From Skermanella rosea (GTDB taxonomy: Bacteria > Pseudomonadota > Alphaproteobacteria > Azospirillales > Azospirillaceae): 64,000 nucleotides of DNA. Under the pieces are notes generated by a model that was given only the letters and a program-made list of their open reading frames with translations, was not told the origin of the DNA and searched no databases. A program made the position numbers and the translations under genes. Positions 18,428-27,075 of this stretch are shown here, piece after piece (position 1 is the first letter of the stretch; every line of letters begins with the position of its first letter). The stretch covers positions 5,759,471-5,823,470 of the forward strand of contig NZ_CP086111.1 of the NCBI RefSeq assembly GCF_016806835.2. The letters run 5' to 3'.

Positions 18428-19596
18428 CCGCCGATCCCATGGGCACCGACCGGCTGGAGCACTACGTCTCGACGGCTCCGTTCGACCCCTACTCCGTCGA
18501 GCAGATGTCGCCGGAGCAGGAACGCTATTTCATGGCGTCCCAGTGGCGCATGATGTGGTGGAAGCTGAAGCGCCACCGGCTGGCGGTGCTGTCGGCCGCG
18601 ATCCTCGGGCTGATGTATTTCACCACGCTGATCTCCGAGTTCCTGGCGCCCTACGCGCTGGACAGCCGGCACATCCACCATATCTACGCGCCGCCCCAGT
18701 CGGTCCACCTGTTCCACCAGGGATCGTTCGTCGGGCCGTTCGTCTACGGCTACGACTACGAGCTCAACATGGACACGCTCCAGCGGGTCTATACGGTGGA
18801 CCCCACCGACGTGCAGCCGATCCGCTTCTTCTGCCGGGGCGACGCCTACGACTTCTGGGGCCTTTTCCCGGCGGACCTGCACCTGATGTGTCCGGCCGAG
18901 GGCGGCACGCTGTTCCTGCTCGGCACCGACCGGCTGGGCCGCGACATGCTGAGCCGCATCCTCTACGGGACCCGCATCTCGCTGACCGTCGGGCTGATCG
19001 GCATCACCATCAGCTTCGTCCTGGGCATCGTGATCGGCGGCATCGCCGGCTATTACGGCGGCTGGGTCGACAACGTGATCCAGCGCTTCATCGAGGTGCT
19101 GCGCTCCTTCCCCGAACTGCCCCTGTGGATGGCGCTGTCGGCCGCCCTGCCGGTCACCTGGAGCCCGATCCTGATCTATTTCGGGATCACCCTGATCCTG
19201 GGGCTGCTGGACTGGACCGGCCTCGCCCGCGCGGTGCGATCCAAGCTGCTGGCACTGCGGGAGGAGGATTTCTGCACCGCCGCCCAGCTGATGGGCGCCA
19301 GCCCCCGGCGGATCATCGGACGCCACCTGCTGCCCAGCTTCATGAGCCACCTGATCGCCTCGGCCACCCTGTCGATCCCGGGCATGATCCTGGGCGAGAC
19401 GGCGCTGTCCTTCCTCGGCCTCGGCCTCCGGCCGCCGATCACCAGCTGGGGCGTGCTCCTGAACGAGGCCCAGAACATCAACGTCGTGGCCCTCTATCCC
19501 TGGCTGATGCTGCCGGTGGTCCCGGTCATCATCGTGGTGCTGGCCTTCAACTTCCTGGGTGACGGGCTGCGGGACGCCGCCGATCCCTACCGATGA
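18424..19596 (+). CDS. Peptide ABC transporter permease (DppC/YejE type)
   Basis: A 390-residue permease. Residues about 52-70 are the first membrane span; a periplasmic loop of about 100 residues follows, longer than in DppC and as seen in YejE-like proteins. Then comes GTDRLGRDMLSRILYGTRISL, the family hallmark, and an EAA loop DFCTAAQLMGASPRRIIGRHLLPS. It completes the importer with the ATPase, binding protein and other permease. The stop lies 4 bases from that of the convergent MBL gene. Confidence 0.92.
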   Translation: MTADPMGTDRLEHYVSTAPFDPYSVEQMSPEQERYFMASQWRMMWWKLKRHRLAVLSAAILGLMYFTTLISEFLAPYALDSRHIHHIYAPPQSVHLFHQGSFVGPFVYGYDYELNMDTLQRVYTVDPTDVQPIRFFCRGDAYDFWGLFPADLHLMCPAEGGTLFLLGTDRLGRDMLSRILYGTRISLTVGLIGITISFVLGIVIGGIAGYYGGWVDNVIQRFIEVLRSFPELPLWMALSAALPVTWSPILIYFGITLILGLLDWTGLARAVRSKLLALREEDFCTAAQLMGASPRRIIGRHLLPSFMSHLIASATLSIPGMILGETALSFLGLGLRPPITSWGVLLNEAQNINVVALYPWLMLPVVPVIIVVLAFNFLGDGLRDAADPYR

Positions 19597-19600
19597 TCGC

Positions 19601-20434
19601 CTAGAGGTTGAGGATCATACCTTCGTAAGCTACCAACGTTCCCGGCCGCATGGCCTCGGCCTCCGCGGCGATGCCGTCCATGACGGAGTCGTCGTGGTTC
19701 GGCTCATGGTGGAAGATCACCGCCCGCCCTACCCCGGCGGCATCGGCGACCCGGCACCCTTCCTGCCAGGTCGAATGGCCCCAGCCGACATGGCGCGGAT
19801 AGACCGCGTCGGTGTACATGCCGTCATAGACCATCACGTCGGCCCCGCGCGCCAGGTCGAGCACCGCCGGGTCCATCCCCTCGGCGCGGTGCTCCGTGTC
19901 GGTCACGATCGCCAGAACCCTGCCCTCGTACTCCACCCGGTAGCCGCAGCACTGGTTCGGATGGTTGAGCGGCCCGGTCCTCAACGTGATGCCCGGCCCC
20001 GGCGTCAGCGTCGCCCCGCATTGGAAATCGTTGAAGGTGCAGGAATGGTCGAAGGCGGACAGCGGTACCGGGAACAGGGGAGCGATCATCATGTCGCACA
20101 GCACGGACCGGATCGTCTGCGGCGGCGGCAGGTGCCCCGCCCACAGGCGCAGCCGGTTGCGCGGGTCGAAGGCCGGCGCGAAGAACGGCAGCCCCGCCAC
20201 ATGGTCGTAGTGGGTGTGGGTGAAGAACAGGTCGAGATCCAGCGGCGCCTGGGCTGCGAGCTGGCTGCCGAACGGGCGGATGCCCGTTCCGGCGTCGAAA
20301 ATCATGAGGTGATCCCCACACCGCACCTCGATGCAGGTGGTGTTGCCGCCGTATCGCGCCGTCTCGGGGCCAGGCGACGGGATGCTGCCTCGGACACCCC
20401 AGAATCGGACGACGAAATCTGATGACGGCGGCAT
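19601..20434 (-). CDS. MBL-fold metallo-hydrolase
   Basis: A 277-residue metallo-beta-lactamase-fold hydrolase. The start VRFWGVRGSIPSPGPET and the metal motif HTHYDHVAG (His73, His75, Asp77, His78), followed by VTDTEH and a C-terminal histidine region (FHHEPNHDD), fit the group related to PhnP and cyclic-nucleotide phosphodiesterases. The zinc ligands look complete. ATG at 20434 is used; a TTG directly upstream is less likely. It is convergent with the ABC importer and divergent from DUF3072. Substrate unknown. Confidence 0.85.
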   Translation of the reverse strand: MPPSSDFVVRFWGVRGSIPSPGPETARYGGNTTCIEVRCGDHLMIFDAGTGIRPFGSQLAAQAPLDLDLFFTHTHYDHVAGLPFFAPAFDPRNRLRLWAGHLPPPQTIRSVLCDMMIAPLFPVPLSAFDHSCTFNDFQCGATLTPGPGITLRTGPLNHPNQCCGYRVEYEGRVLAIVTDTEHRAEGMDPAVLDLARGADVMVYDGMYTDAVYPRHVGWGHSTWQEGCRVADAAGVGRAVIFHHEPNHDDSVMDGIAAEAEAMRPGTLVAYEGMILNL

Positions 20435-20586
20435 CAAGGGCGCCGCCGGCTGTTATGTTTTTCGCACATGGTTCTTAATGTGGCGAGCGGTTGGGGAGGA
20501 GTCGAGAAAAATTCCAGATAGCAACGAAACATGAACAGCACTAGCCTGTTGATAATGGAAATCTGTCACTAGAGGAGCTTGGGATC

Positions 20587-20838
20587 ATGGCGAACACAGG
20601 GGCGAACACCGGGAACGACAGCCCGAAGTCGGCCGACGCCGGAACCCCGTCCAATACGGAGAAGGACCCGTCGGACTGGACCACGGGCGACGAACCGATG
20701 ACCGGGGCGCAGGCATCCTACCTGAAGACCCTGAGCGAAGAGGCGAACGAGGAATTCGACGATTCCCTCAGCAAGGCCGATGCCTCACGCCGGATCGACG
20801 AACTGCAGAAAAAGACCGGCCGCGGCAAGCAGAGCTGA
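20587..20838 (+). CDS. DUF3072 family small protein
   Basis: An 83-residue hydrophilic protein. The first 35 residues are a low-complexity Asn/Asp/Thr/Ser tail, and residues 37-75 hold the DUF3072 core (MTGAQASYLKTLSEEANEEF and KADASRRIDELQKKTG). No enzymatic residues are visible. Its small acidic nature and start after an AGGAG site 9-10 bases upstream are typical of the family. I know no defined role. It stands alone, followed 137 bases later by a strong terminator. Confidence 0.75.
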   Translation: MANTGANTGNDSPKSADAGTPSNTEKDPSDWTTGDEPMTGAQASYLKTLSEEANEEFDDSLSKADASRRIDELQKKTGRGKQS

Positions 20839-20975
20839 AGGCACGTTGAAAAACGGGCTTCGGGAAAACGGATAGGGGGCATTATTCATGTTAACCTTAA
20901 TCCGGTGTTAACTAATACATCCTATAAAGGAGACATCGCATCTGTGGTGCGGTTCCTCCATGTAAAGCAGACTTC

Positions 20976-21011
20976 GGCTCCGTCGGCATCGGTCGACGGA
21001 GCCATTTTTTC
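20976..21011 (+). terminator. Intrinsic terminator
   Basis: Stem GGCTCCGTCG (20976-20985) pairs perfectly with CGACGGAGCC (20994-21003), loop 8 bases, followed by A and six T. It works on the plus strand. It lies 137 bases after DUF3072, with no convincing gene in between. Confidence 0.88.
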
Positions 21012-21012
21012 G

Positions 21013-21804
21013 TCACGCCTGTCGAACACGGCCCGGAGGCTGGATCGCCCCGGTATCCCACAGGCGCCGCAGCGTCCGGCCGGCCGTCAGGGGAAGCACG
21101 AGCCCCGGCCAGAGAAGACGATACGATCCCCCGCTCTCCCTGTGGAAGACCCATCCCTGCGACGTGAACCAGCCGCGCAGCCAGTAGGTCGTGGCGATCG
21201 CCAGGGCGCCGCCCCCGATCACGTCGGTCACGAAATGCGCGTTCACCGCGATGCGGCTGAAACCGATCAGGCAGGCCGCGGCCAGCAGGGCGCCGCGCCA
21301 GCTCGGGACGATGAACGAGACCGCCAGGGCGAAGGCCACCGCCGTGTTGGTGTGGCCGGACGGGAAGGAGTGGAAGTTCGCGTTCAGGATCATCGGATCG
21401 AACCCGAGGAAACCCGCCTGCTCCAGCAGTTTCGGCCGCGCCCGGCCGACAACGACCTTGACGATGTTGACGGCGATCCCGGACAGGGCGACCGACGCGA
21501 AGACGAACATCAGCGCCGATCCGGCCCACCGGGCCATCGTCGCGACGCGCCGGTCGGCCAGGAGGAACCATCCCGCGGCGATCGAGGCCAGCCCGAGCAC
21601 GCCCGTCGGCACCAGGGTCCATTTGCTGTCCCCGGCTTCCGTGATCGCGCGGAAAATGTCCAGCAGGCCCGGATCGGCGGCCCGCGCCATCTCGGACGCG
21701 GTGCGGTCGAGATGGTTCAGCAGCATATGGCCGAACAGGAACAGCAGGAACCAGAAGGAATACCGGACCGGCCGCGGCTGGTCTTCGGTGAACGGGTTTC
21801 GCAT
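21013..21804 (-). CDS. PAP2-family membrane phosphatase
   Basis: A 263-residue integral membrane phosphatase of the PAP2 superfamily. All three signature segments are visible: KVVVGRARP, SFPSGHTN and SRIAVNAHFVTD, with five or six hydrophobic helices around them. These enzymes remove phosphate from lipid phosphates such as undecaprenyl pyrophosphate, phosphatidic acid or lipid A. ATG at 21804 is chosen because the conserved region starts there and GGGG lies upstream; the frame continues to 21873. It is immediately upstream of the sugar-lipid operon on the same strand, which suggests recycling of the lipid carrier. Confidence 0.88.
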   Translation of the reverse strand: MRNPFTEDQPRPVRYSFWFLLFLFGHMLLNHLDRTASEMARAADPGLLDIFRAITEAGDSKWTLVPTGVLGLASIAAGWFLLADRRVATMARWAGSALMFVFASVALSGIAVNIVKVVVGRARPKLLEQAGFLGFDPMILNANFHSFPSGHTNTAVAFALAVSFIVPSWRGALLAAACLIGFSRIAVNAHFVTDVIGGGALAIATTYWLRGWFTSQGWVFHRESGGSYRLLWPGLVLPLTAGRTLRRLWDTGAIQPPGRVRQA

Positions 21805-21907
21805 CGTGGCCCCGCCGTCGCCGACGATCTGACAAGAGGACGGAAGCCGAAGCTCCGCCCCGTGGCAGGACACTAGTAAAGGTAAGTTATTACCAGGGAG
21901 TTACGGC

Positions 21908-23611
21908 TCAACGACGATACAAGGTCATCATCGGTTTCGTGCCGCGCGAGTAGTTTAGACCGCTAATTGTTTCTATGGCAATCGGTTGGAAGCCTTTCGC
22001 CTCGGCTTCGGCCAGGAAGGCGTCGTCCTGCGGCAGGTCGACCAGGGCCAGCGCACAGGCATCGTCCGCCAAGCGTTGGGCCGCCGTCCGGCCGTCGCCC
22101 GACAGCACCGTGCCGGTCCCGACCAGGAAGACGAGGCTGGGCTCGGTGAAGCCGACGGACACCAGGGTTGATCCGGGACAGGGCCGGGCCGCAGCGACCG
22201 CGGCGGCGACCCTGGGGCTGATCCAGATCTTCTCGATGCGGGGAAGGACGACCTGGAAGGTGAGGAGATACATCCCGACGGACCCGGCGCCCACCAGCGC
22301 GACAGACCGACGCAGCCCGCCCCGGTGGAACAGTAGGGCGCCGTAGCCGAGCACCGCCAGCACGGTCGCCGCGAGCAGCAGGGCCTCCGGATCGAGGGTC
22401 CATTCGACGACGGCGTAGAGGATCGCCATTCCGGCCGCGAGCACCGCCGAGATCAGGAGGAACAGCAGGATCGACAGAACCCGCAGCCAGCGCCGGCCGC
22501 CGCCGAACCCATCCAGCGCCGCGCGCGCGGTCAGCAGCGCCAGCGCCGGATAGGCCGGAAGCACGTAGTGGAACAGCTTGGTCGGCACCGCCTCGAACAC
22601 GATCCAGGTCGGTATCGCCCAGGCGAGGCAGAACACCACCGCCGGGTCCCGCCGGTTGGCCCAGACCCAGGGGATCGCCGGGATCGCCAGCAGGGACCAG
22701 GGCCAGAAGGTGACGGGAAACAGAAGGGTATAGTAGCCGGGCGGGAACCCCTTGGATTCCTGTCCTCCGGCGACCTTGGCCAGCATGTCATGGCCGACCG
22801 ACTCGGCGAAGAAGGCGCCCTGGGTCTTGATGGTGATCAGGACCAGCCAGGGTGCCACGACCAGGAGCAGCACCGGCAGCCCCAGCCGGGGCCTCAGCGG
22901 GGCCAGCCAGCCGACCCGCCGCTCGACGAGCGCCAGCCCCAGCGCGGTGCCGCCGACCACCAGCAGGATGATCGGCCCCTTCAGCAGGATGCCGATCCCG
23001 AGGGAACACCAGAACAGCAGGACGAGGCCGGTGGACAGCGCCTCGCGCCCGTCCCGGCGCAGCCATGCCTCCGCCAGCGCCGCCTGCGCCCCCAACACCG
23101 CCGCCAGCAGCGCCGCGTCCGTCTTGGCGGTGCGCGCCTCGACCGCGAGCAGGACCGTGCCCGCCAGCATCGCCGCGGCCAGGAACCCGGCACCCTGCCC
23201 GGCCCGCCCGCCGGCCGGCGGCCCGGAGAGGGGGCCGAACAGGGTCGACCCGATCCGGAAAGTCAGCAGGACGGCCAGGACGGCACCCGCCAGCGACGGC
23301 AGCCGGTAGGCCCAGATGGCGGCCTGCTCCGGTCCGCCCGCCAGCGCCACGGCGACGGACTGCATCCAGTAGATGCCGACCGGCTTCTTGTGCCTGGCCT
23401 CGTCCTGGAAGCGGATATCGACGAAGTCGCCGCTCTCCAGCATCTGCCGAGTCGCCTGGGCGAAGCGCGCCTCGTCCCGGTCGGTCGGCGGCAGCGTGAA
23501 GAAGCCCGGCAGGAACAGGACGAGGCAGAGCGCCGCCAGCGCCGCCGTCAGCCCGATCCGCTTGAGCATCGGCGGGAGCGGGTGCCCGGAGGAGGGGTCC
23601 ACGACGTTCAC
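21908..23611 (-). CDS. GT39-family glycosyltransferase (ArnT-like)
   Basis: A polytopic membrane glycosyltransferase of about 567 residues (GT-C fold). Residues near the N-terminus carry the first membrane helix and PPTDRDEARFAQATRQM, with the Asp/Glu pair conserved in ArnT/PMT enzymes; GFPPGYYTLLFPVTFWPWS is the family loop. It would move a sugar from undecaprenyl phosphate to an envelope acceptor such as lipid A. GTG at 23611 overlaps the stop of the LAB_N gene (GTGA); ATG at 23569 is the alternative. The C-terminal 100 residues form a periplasmic domain. Confidence 0.87.
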   Translation of the reverse strand: MNVVDPSSGHPLPPMLKRIGLTAALAALCLVLFLPGFFTLPPTDRDEARFAQATRQMLESGDFVDIRFQDEARHKKPVGIYWMQSVAVALAGGPEQAAIWAYRLPSLAGAVLAVLLTFRIGSTLFGPLSGPPAGGRAGQGAGFLAAAMLAGTVLLAVEARTAKTDAALLAAVLGAQAALAEAWLRRDGREALSTGLVLLFWCSLGIGILLKGPIILLVVGGTALGLALVERRVGWLAPLRPRLGLPVLLLVVAPWLVLITIKTQGAFFAESVGHDMLAKVAGGQESKGFPPGYYTLLFPVTFWPWSLLAIPAIPWVWANRRDPAVVFCLAWAIPTWIVFEAVPTKLFHYVLPAYPALALLTARAALDGFGGGRRWLRVLSILLFLLISAVLAAGMAILYAVVEWTLDPEALLLAATVLAVLGYGALLFHRGGLRRSVALVGAGSVGMYLLTFQVVLPRIEKIWISPRVAAAVAAARPCPGSTLVSVGFTEPSLVFLVGTGTVLSGDGRTAAQRLADDACALALVDLPQDDAFLAEAEAKGFQPIAIETISGLNYSRGTKPMMTLYRR

Positions 23612-23919
23612 GATGCCGACGCGTGCCCGATGTCGTCGGCAACCGCGTCGTCGCCGGCCGTTTTCCGCTTGTCGCGCCAGATCATCCAGATGTTGCGGGA
23701 ATAGATCACCAGCCCGAGCCCCTGCCCCAGGATGAACACCGGGTCCTGGCGATACAGGGCGTAGGCCAGCAGCGTGATCCCGCCGGTCATGCTGAAGTAC
23801 CAGAAGGTCTCCGGCACGAAGCTGCGCTTGAGGCGCTCGCTTTGGATCCACTGTATTATGAAGCGCATCGAGAACAGCGCCTGCCCCAAGAACCCGATCG
23901 CCGTCCAGACGGAGAGCAT
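23608..23919 (-). CDS. LAB_N (lipid-A-disaccharide synthase N-terminal) family membrane protein
   Basis: A 103-residue protein with about three hydrophobic helices and the family sequence GQALFSMRFIIQWIQSE followed by PETFWYFSMTGG. Such proteins carry the name of the LpxB N-terminal extension, but stand-alone forms travel with ArnT-like glycosyltransferases and GT2 enzymes. It is the middle gene of that trio here and overlaps the GT39 gene. A role in membrane sugar-lipid handling is inferred. Confidence 0.88.
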   Translation of the reverse strand: MLSVWTAIGFLGQALFSMRFIIQWIQSERLKRSFVPETFWYFSMTGGITLLAYALYRQDPVFILGQGLGLVIYSRNIWMIWRDKRKTAGDDAVADDIGHASAS

Positions 23920-23964
23920 TCAATCACCTGATAAAGCTGTATCGATGCCGCGCCATCGATCCGA

Positions 23965-24762
23965 TCAGCGGACCTGCCCGGCAAGGTCCTCGAGGACCGA
24001 GTCCGGCAGGCGGGTACGGCGTTTCAACCACAGGACTCCCATCAGATCCACGATGCCGATAGCCGCACGTCCCAGGTTGCCGTACTTCGACACGCCGCGC
24101 CGGCGGGGCCGATGGTTGACCTCGACGAAGTCGACCCGGTGCCCGTGGATCTGGAACAGCGCGGGAAGGAACCGGTGCATCGCCCCGAAATAGGGCAGAT
24201 CCAGGAAGGCGTCGCGGTGGAACACCTTGATGCCGCAACCGGTGTCGGCGCAGCCGTCGTTCAGGACGGCCTGGCGCAAGCCGTTGGCGATCTTCGTGGC
24301 GATCCGTTTGGACCAAACGTCGCGGCGCTTGCGGCGCAGCCCGCCGACCAGGGCCGGCGCGCCCGGCATCGTCGCCAGGTCCAGCAGGTTGGGAATGTCG
24401 GCCGGATCGTTCTGCCCGTCGCCGTCGAGCGTGGCGATCCAGGTCCCCCGGGCGGCCCGGACGCCGGTGCGTACCGCGGCGCTCTGGCCCGACCGGTTGG
24501 AATGCCGGACGACGCGCACGGCGCCCTGCTCCCGAGCGAGCCGGTCGGCGGTACCGTCGTCGCTGCAGTCGTCGACGAAGATCACTTCGTAGTTCACGGA
24601 CCCGGAGAGCGCCGCCCGGATCTCGGCAAGCAGCGGCAGGACGTTCTCGGCCTCGTTATAGACCGGAACGACCACCGAAAGCCGCGTCTCCGGCACCGGG
24701 GCGACGGCGGTGGGCAGGCTGCCGGCGGTCTGGACGGCATGGGAAGCGACGGTGGTGACCAT
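23965..24762 (-). CDS. GT2-family glycosyltransferase (polyprenyl-phosphate glycosyltransferase)
   Basis: A 265-residue GT-A enzyme. Residues 27-60 carry the start of the domain (LSVVVPVYNEAENVLPLL), VDDCSDDGT gives the donor aspartates, and LDGDGQNDP is the metal-binding DxD-type motif. SKYG and a C-terminal hydrophobic segment are as in dolichyl-phosphate mannose synthase and ArnC-like proteins. It would charge undecaprenyl phosphate with a sugar for the GT39 enzyme encoded downstream. It begins the operon, with about 180 bases of upstream sequence that include inverted 8-mers (24840-24847 / 24900-24907). Confidence 0.9.
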   Translation of the reverse strand: MVTTVASHAVQTAGSLPTAVAPVPETRLSVVVPVYNEAENVLPLLAEIRAALSGSVNYEVIFVDDCSDDGTADRLAREQGAVRVVRHSNRSGQSAAVRTGVRAARGTWIATLDGDGQNDPADIPNLLDLATMPGAPALVGGLRRKRRDVWSKRIATKIANGLRQAVLNDGCADTGCGIKVFHRDAFLDLPYFGAMHRFLPALFQIHGHRVDFVEVNHRPRRRGVSKYGNLGRAAIGIVDLMGVLWLKRRTRLPDSVLEDLAGQVR

Positions 24763-24940
24763 GGGACCCCGGAGGCACGGCGGCGGATGGCTGCATCATA
24801 AACATGCCGAGGAGAGAGGGAAGTAATTTGCACCGGTCCAAGTATACCTAACAAAAATTTAATGATGGTTACTTGGAAGCGGCCAAGCGTCGCATCCCTG
24901 TATACTTAGTCCGTCCGGTCCCTGCCCTTTCCCACCAAGG

Positions 24941-25630
24941 TCAGGGAATCAGCCGGTAACCTCCCGGTTCGGTCACCAGGATCTCCGCGTGGGACGGGTC
25001 GCGCTCGATCTTCTGGCGCAGGCGGTAGACATGGGTTTCCAACGTGTGGGTGGTGACCCCGGCATTGTACCCCCAGACCTCGCCCAGCAGGGTGTCGCGG
25101 CCGACCACCTTCTCGCCGGCGCGGTAGAGGAACTTGAGGATCGCCGTCTCCTTCTCGGTCAGCCGGATCTTGCGGCTGCCGGCCTCGGTCATCAGGAGCT
25201 TGACGCTGGGACGGAAGGTGTAGGGGCCGATCGAGAAGACCGCGTCCTCGCTCTGCTCGTACTGGCGCAGCTGGGCGCGCAGCCGCGCGAGCAGCACGCT
25301 GAGCCGGAACGGCTTGGTCACATAGTCGTTGGCGCCGCTGTCGAGGCCCAGGATGGCGTCGCTGTCGGTGCCGGCCGCCGTCAGCATGATGATGGGGCTG
25401 CGGACGCCTTCCCGCCGCATCAGCCGGCACAGCTCGCGCCCGTCCATGTCGGGCAGGCCGACGTCGAGCAGGACGGCGTCGAACACGCCGTGGCGAATCA
25501 GGTTGAGGGCGGTCGAGGCGTCGTCCGCCTCGGCCGTCTCGAACTCCTCCAGGAGATGAAGCTGTTCGGCCAGCGACTGGCGCAACGCCACGTCGTCATC
25601 GACCAGCAGGATCTTCTTGCCCGGCGTCAT
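24941..25630 (-). CDS. OmpR/PhoB-family response regulator
   Basis: A 229-residue two-component regulator. The receiver domain has DDD at 11-13 and the phospho-acceptor Asp56 in LLDVGLP, with the conserved lysine in YVTKPFR. The C-terminal winged helix (about 130-228) has ILKFLYRAGEKVVGRDTLLGEVWGY and THTLETHVYRLRQKIE. ATG at 25630 follows AGGGGA. No histidine kinase gene is adjacent, so the partner is elsewhere. The LOV kinase at 1445 is a different type and is not a clear match. Confidence 0.92.
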   Translation of the reverse strand: MTPGKKILLVDDDVALRQSLAEQLHLLEEFETAEADDASTALNLIRHGVFDAVLLDVGLPDMDGRELCRLMRREGVRSPIIMLTAAGTDSDAILGLDSGANDYVTKPFRLSVLLARLRAQLRQYEQSEDAVFSIGPYTFRPSVKLLMTEAGSRKIRLTEKETAILKFLYRAGEKVVGRDTLLGEVWGYNAGVTTHTLETHVYRLRQKIERDPSHAEILVTEPGGYRLIP

Positions 25631-25705
25631 CGTATCCCCTGTTAGGGCCCGTTCGTCACCAGGACGTCCGGCATCGGCCCCGGCAGGGACACGGATGCGG
25701 GATCC

Positions 25706-25990
25706 TCAGCGCTGGACCTCGACTCCCCGCCAGAACGCGACATGATCCCTGATGGCCGCCGCCGCTTCCTTGGGTTCCGGATAATACCACGCGGCATCGC
25801 GGTTTTCGACGCCGTCAACCACGAGCGTGTGGTAATGGGCGGTACCCTTCCAGGGGCATACGGTCGTCGTGGAGGATGGTTTGAAATAGTCGCGCCTGAT
25901 GGCGGCCGGCGGGAAATAGACGTTGCCTTCGACCAGCTCGAAGCTGTCCGATTCCGCGATCACTGCGCCGTTCCAGAGTGCCTTGGCCAT
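25706..25990 (-). CDS. DUF427 family protein
   Basis: A 94-residue protein of the DUF427 family. It starts MAKALWNGAVIAESDSFELVEGNVYFPP and contains CPWKGTAHYH, which is a hallmark of the family, and VAFWRGVEV at the end. The family is structurally a small beta-barrel; I know no fixed biochemical role. The ATG at 25990 is preceded by GGGAGGA, and the frame upstream of it is not conserved in style. It lies between the response regulator gene and tRNA-Leu. Confidence 0.88.
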   Translation of the reverse strand: MAKALWNGAVIAESDSFELVEGNVYFPPAAIRRDYFKPSSTTTVCPWKGTAHYHTLVVDGVENRDAAWYYPEPKEAAAAIRDHVAFWRGVEVQR

Positions 25991-26111
25991 GTCAGTCCTC
26001 CCATGATGACGGGGTACCGCCTGTCGGGTACCGGGAGGGACATAGGCCGATCGAAGCGGCGGGGGAGACCCGCCATCCGTACCGCGCCGCTTTCGAACCA
26101 TCCTCGGAGGA

Positions 26112-26198
26112 TGGTGCCCAGGAGAAGACTCGAACTTCCACGACATTTCTGCCACAGGTACCTGAAACCTGCGCGTCTACCAATTCCGCCACCTGGGC
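26112..26198 (-). tRNA. tRNA-Leu (anticodon CAG)
   Basis: On the minus strand the 87-base sequence folds as a class II tRNA. The acceptor stem is GCCCAGG / CTGGGC, with the D-arm GCGGAATTGGTAGACGC and the anticodon loop TTCAGGT, giving CAG (reads CUG, Leu). A long variable arm of leucine tRNA type follows, then the T-arm with TTCGAGT. The CCA end is encoded. A consensus-like promoter lies directly upstream. Confidence 0.95.
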
Positions 26199-26211
26199 AG
26201 CGCGGACCGGC

Positions 26212-26240
26212 TAGATACTGTGGCCGCCACCGGCTGTCAA
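26212..26240 (-). promoter_or_regulatory. Sigma-70-type promoter of tRNA-Leu
   Basis: On the minus strand a perfect TTGACA (26240-26235) is followed by a 17-base spacer and TATCTA (26217-26212). The tRNA 5' end is 14 bases from the -10 box. The promoter sits just after the stop codon of the upstream methyltransferase gene. Confidence 0.85.
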
Positions 26241-26246
26241 AGGCTT

Positions 26247-27056
26247 TCAGCGCGGTTCGGCAAAAATATCGACATGGCCGACAAGGGCTTCCAGCGTTCC
26301 CGCCGCGGCAGCGGCCCGGCGGCGTTCGGCCCAGCCTTCGATGGCGGACGATTCGCCCTCCGGCGCGATCTCGAGCGCAGCACCGCGATAGCCCTCGATC
26401 AGGGCCAGGTGCATGGCGGCGTCGGCCGGTCCGATGATCCAGTCGCTTGCGGCGGTCTCGACCGCGAAGCCGCAGGCCCGCAGGGCATCGGCGAGGTGTC
26501 GCGGCGCTTCGGGTCCCAGGGCGGGACCGAAGCCCTTGTCGGTCGCCTGGTGGCGCTCGATCCAGCCGCGCACCGCCGCGTCCCCGGGATCCTCGGGCGA
26601 CCAGCGCAGCCGCCCGTCGACGCTCAGCGTGACCAGCACCGGCCTTGGAGCCGCGGCAAGGGCGGCCACGAAGCGGTCCATCCAGTCCGCCGAGACCAGA
26701 TCGAACAGGGCCGTCGCGACGACGGCGTCGAACTGCCGGAAATCCAGGCTCTCCAGGTCCCGCGACAGATCGACCCGGCGGGTCTCGAAGGCGGGCAGGG
26801 GATGCGCGCAGGCGGCCATTTCCGCCGCGGCCGTGTCGAGCAGGACGGGGTCGTGGTCGGCCAGCACCCAGCGCTGGCCGGGACGCCTCAGGCGGGGCGA
26901 CAGGTGGCGCAGGTTGGCGCCGGTGCCGGCGGCGAGGTCGAGCAGGCGCGGCTCGTCAGGCAGGGCCGCGGCGAGGCGCCGGGTCAGCGTGGCGTCGCGG
27001 GCGGCATCGTCGAACGGCGCCCGAAGCCGCAGCCAGTCGCGGTCGAAGCCGCCCAT
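26247..27056 (-). CDS. Class I SAM-dependent methyltransferase
   Basis: A 269-residue enzyme with motif I LLDLAAGTGANLRHL near residues 38-52, motif II region VLADHDPVLL and motif IV-like FDAVVATALFDLVS, all in the order of Rossmann-fold methyltransferases. The acceptor cannot be deduced. It is the last gene of the minus-strand operon with a reductase, dehydrogenase, pterin-synthase-like protein and glycosyltransferase, 19 bases after the latter. It is therefore likely the tailoring methyltransferase of the same small-molecule pathway. Confidence 0.85.
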   Translation of the reverse strand: MGGFDRDWLRLRAPFDDAARDATLTRRLAAALPDEPRLLDLAAGTGANLRHLSPRLRRPGQRWVLADHDPVLLDTAAAEMAACAHPLPAFETRRVDLSRDLESLDFRQFDAVVATALFDLVSADWMDRFVAALAAAPRPVLVTLSVDGRLRWSPEDPGDAAVRGWIERHQATDKGFGPALGPEAPRHLADALRACGFAVETAASDWIIGPADAAMHLALIEGYRGAALEIAPEGESSAIEGWAERRRAAAAAGTLEALVGHVDIFAEPR

Positions 27057-27075
27057 GTGGAAATCCCCCGAATGC

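Noticed and set aside
13565-19596. Naming the importer yejABEF (microcin C/peptide uptake)
   Set aside because: The fused ATPase and long YejE-like loop fit, but the gene order and binding protein do not allow a confident substrate, so no symbols are given.
24763-24940. Inverted 8-mers AAGTATAC / GTATACTT as an operator for the response regulator
   Set aside because: They lie downstream of the regulator gene and 50 bases apart; no known OmpR-type direct repeat pattern is present.
26112-26198. tRNA-Leu as an integration site of a genomic island
   Set aside because: No integrase gene or repeated tRNA 3' end lies nearby.
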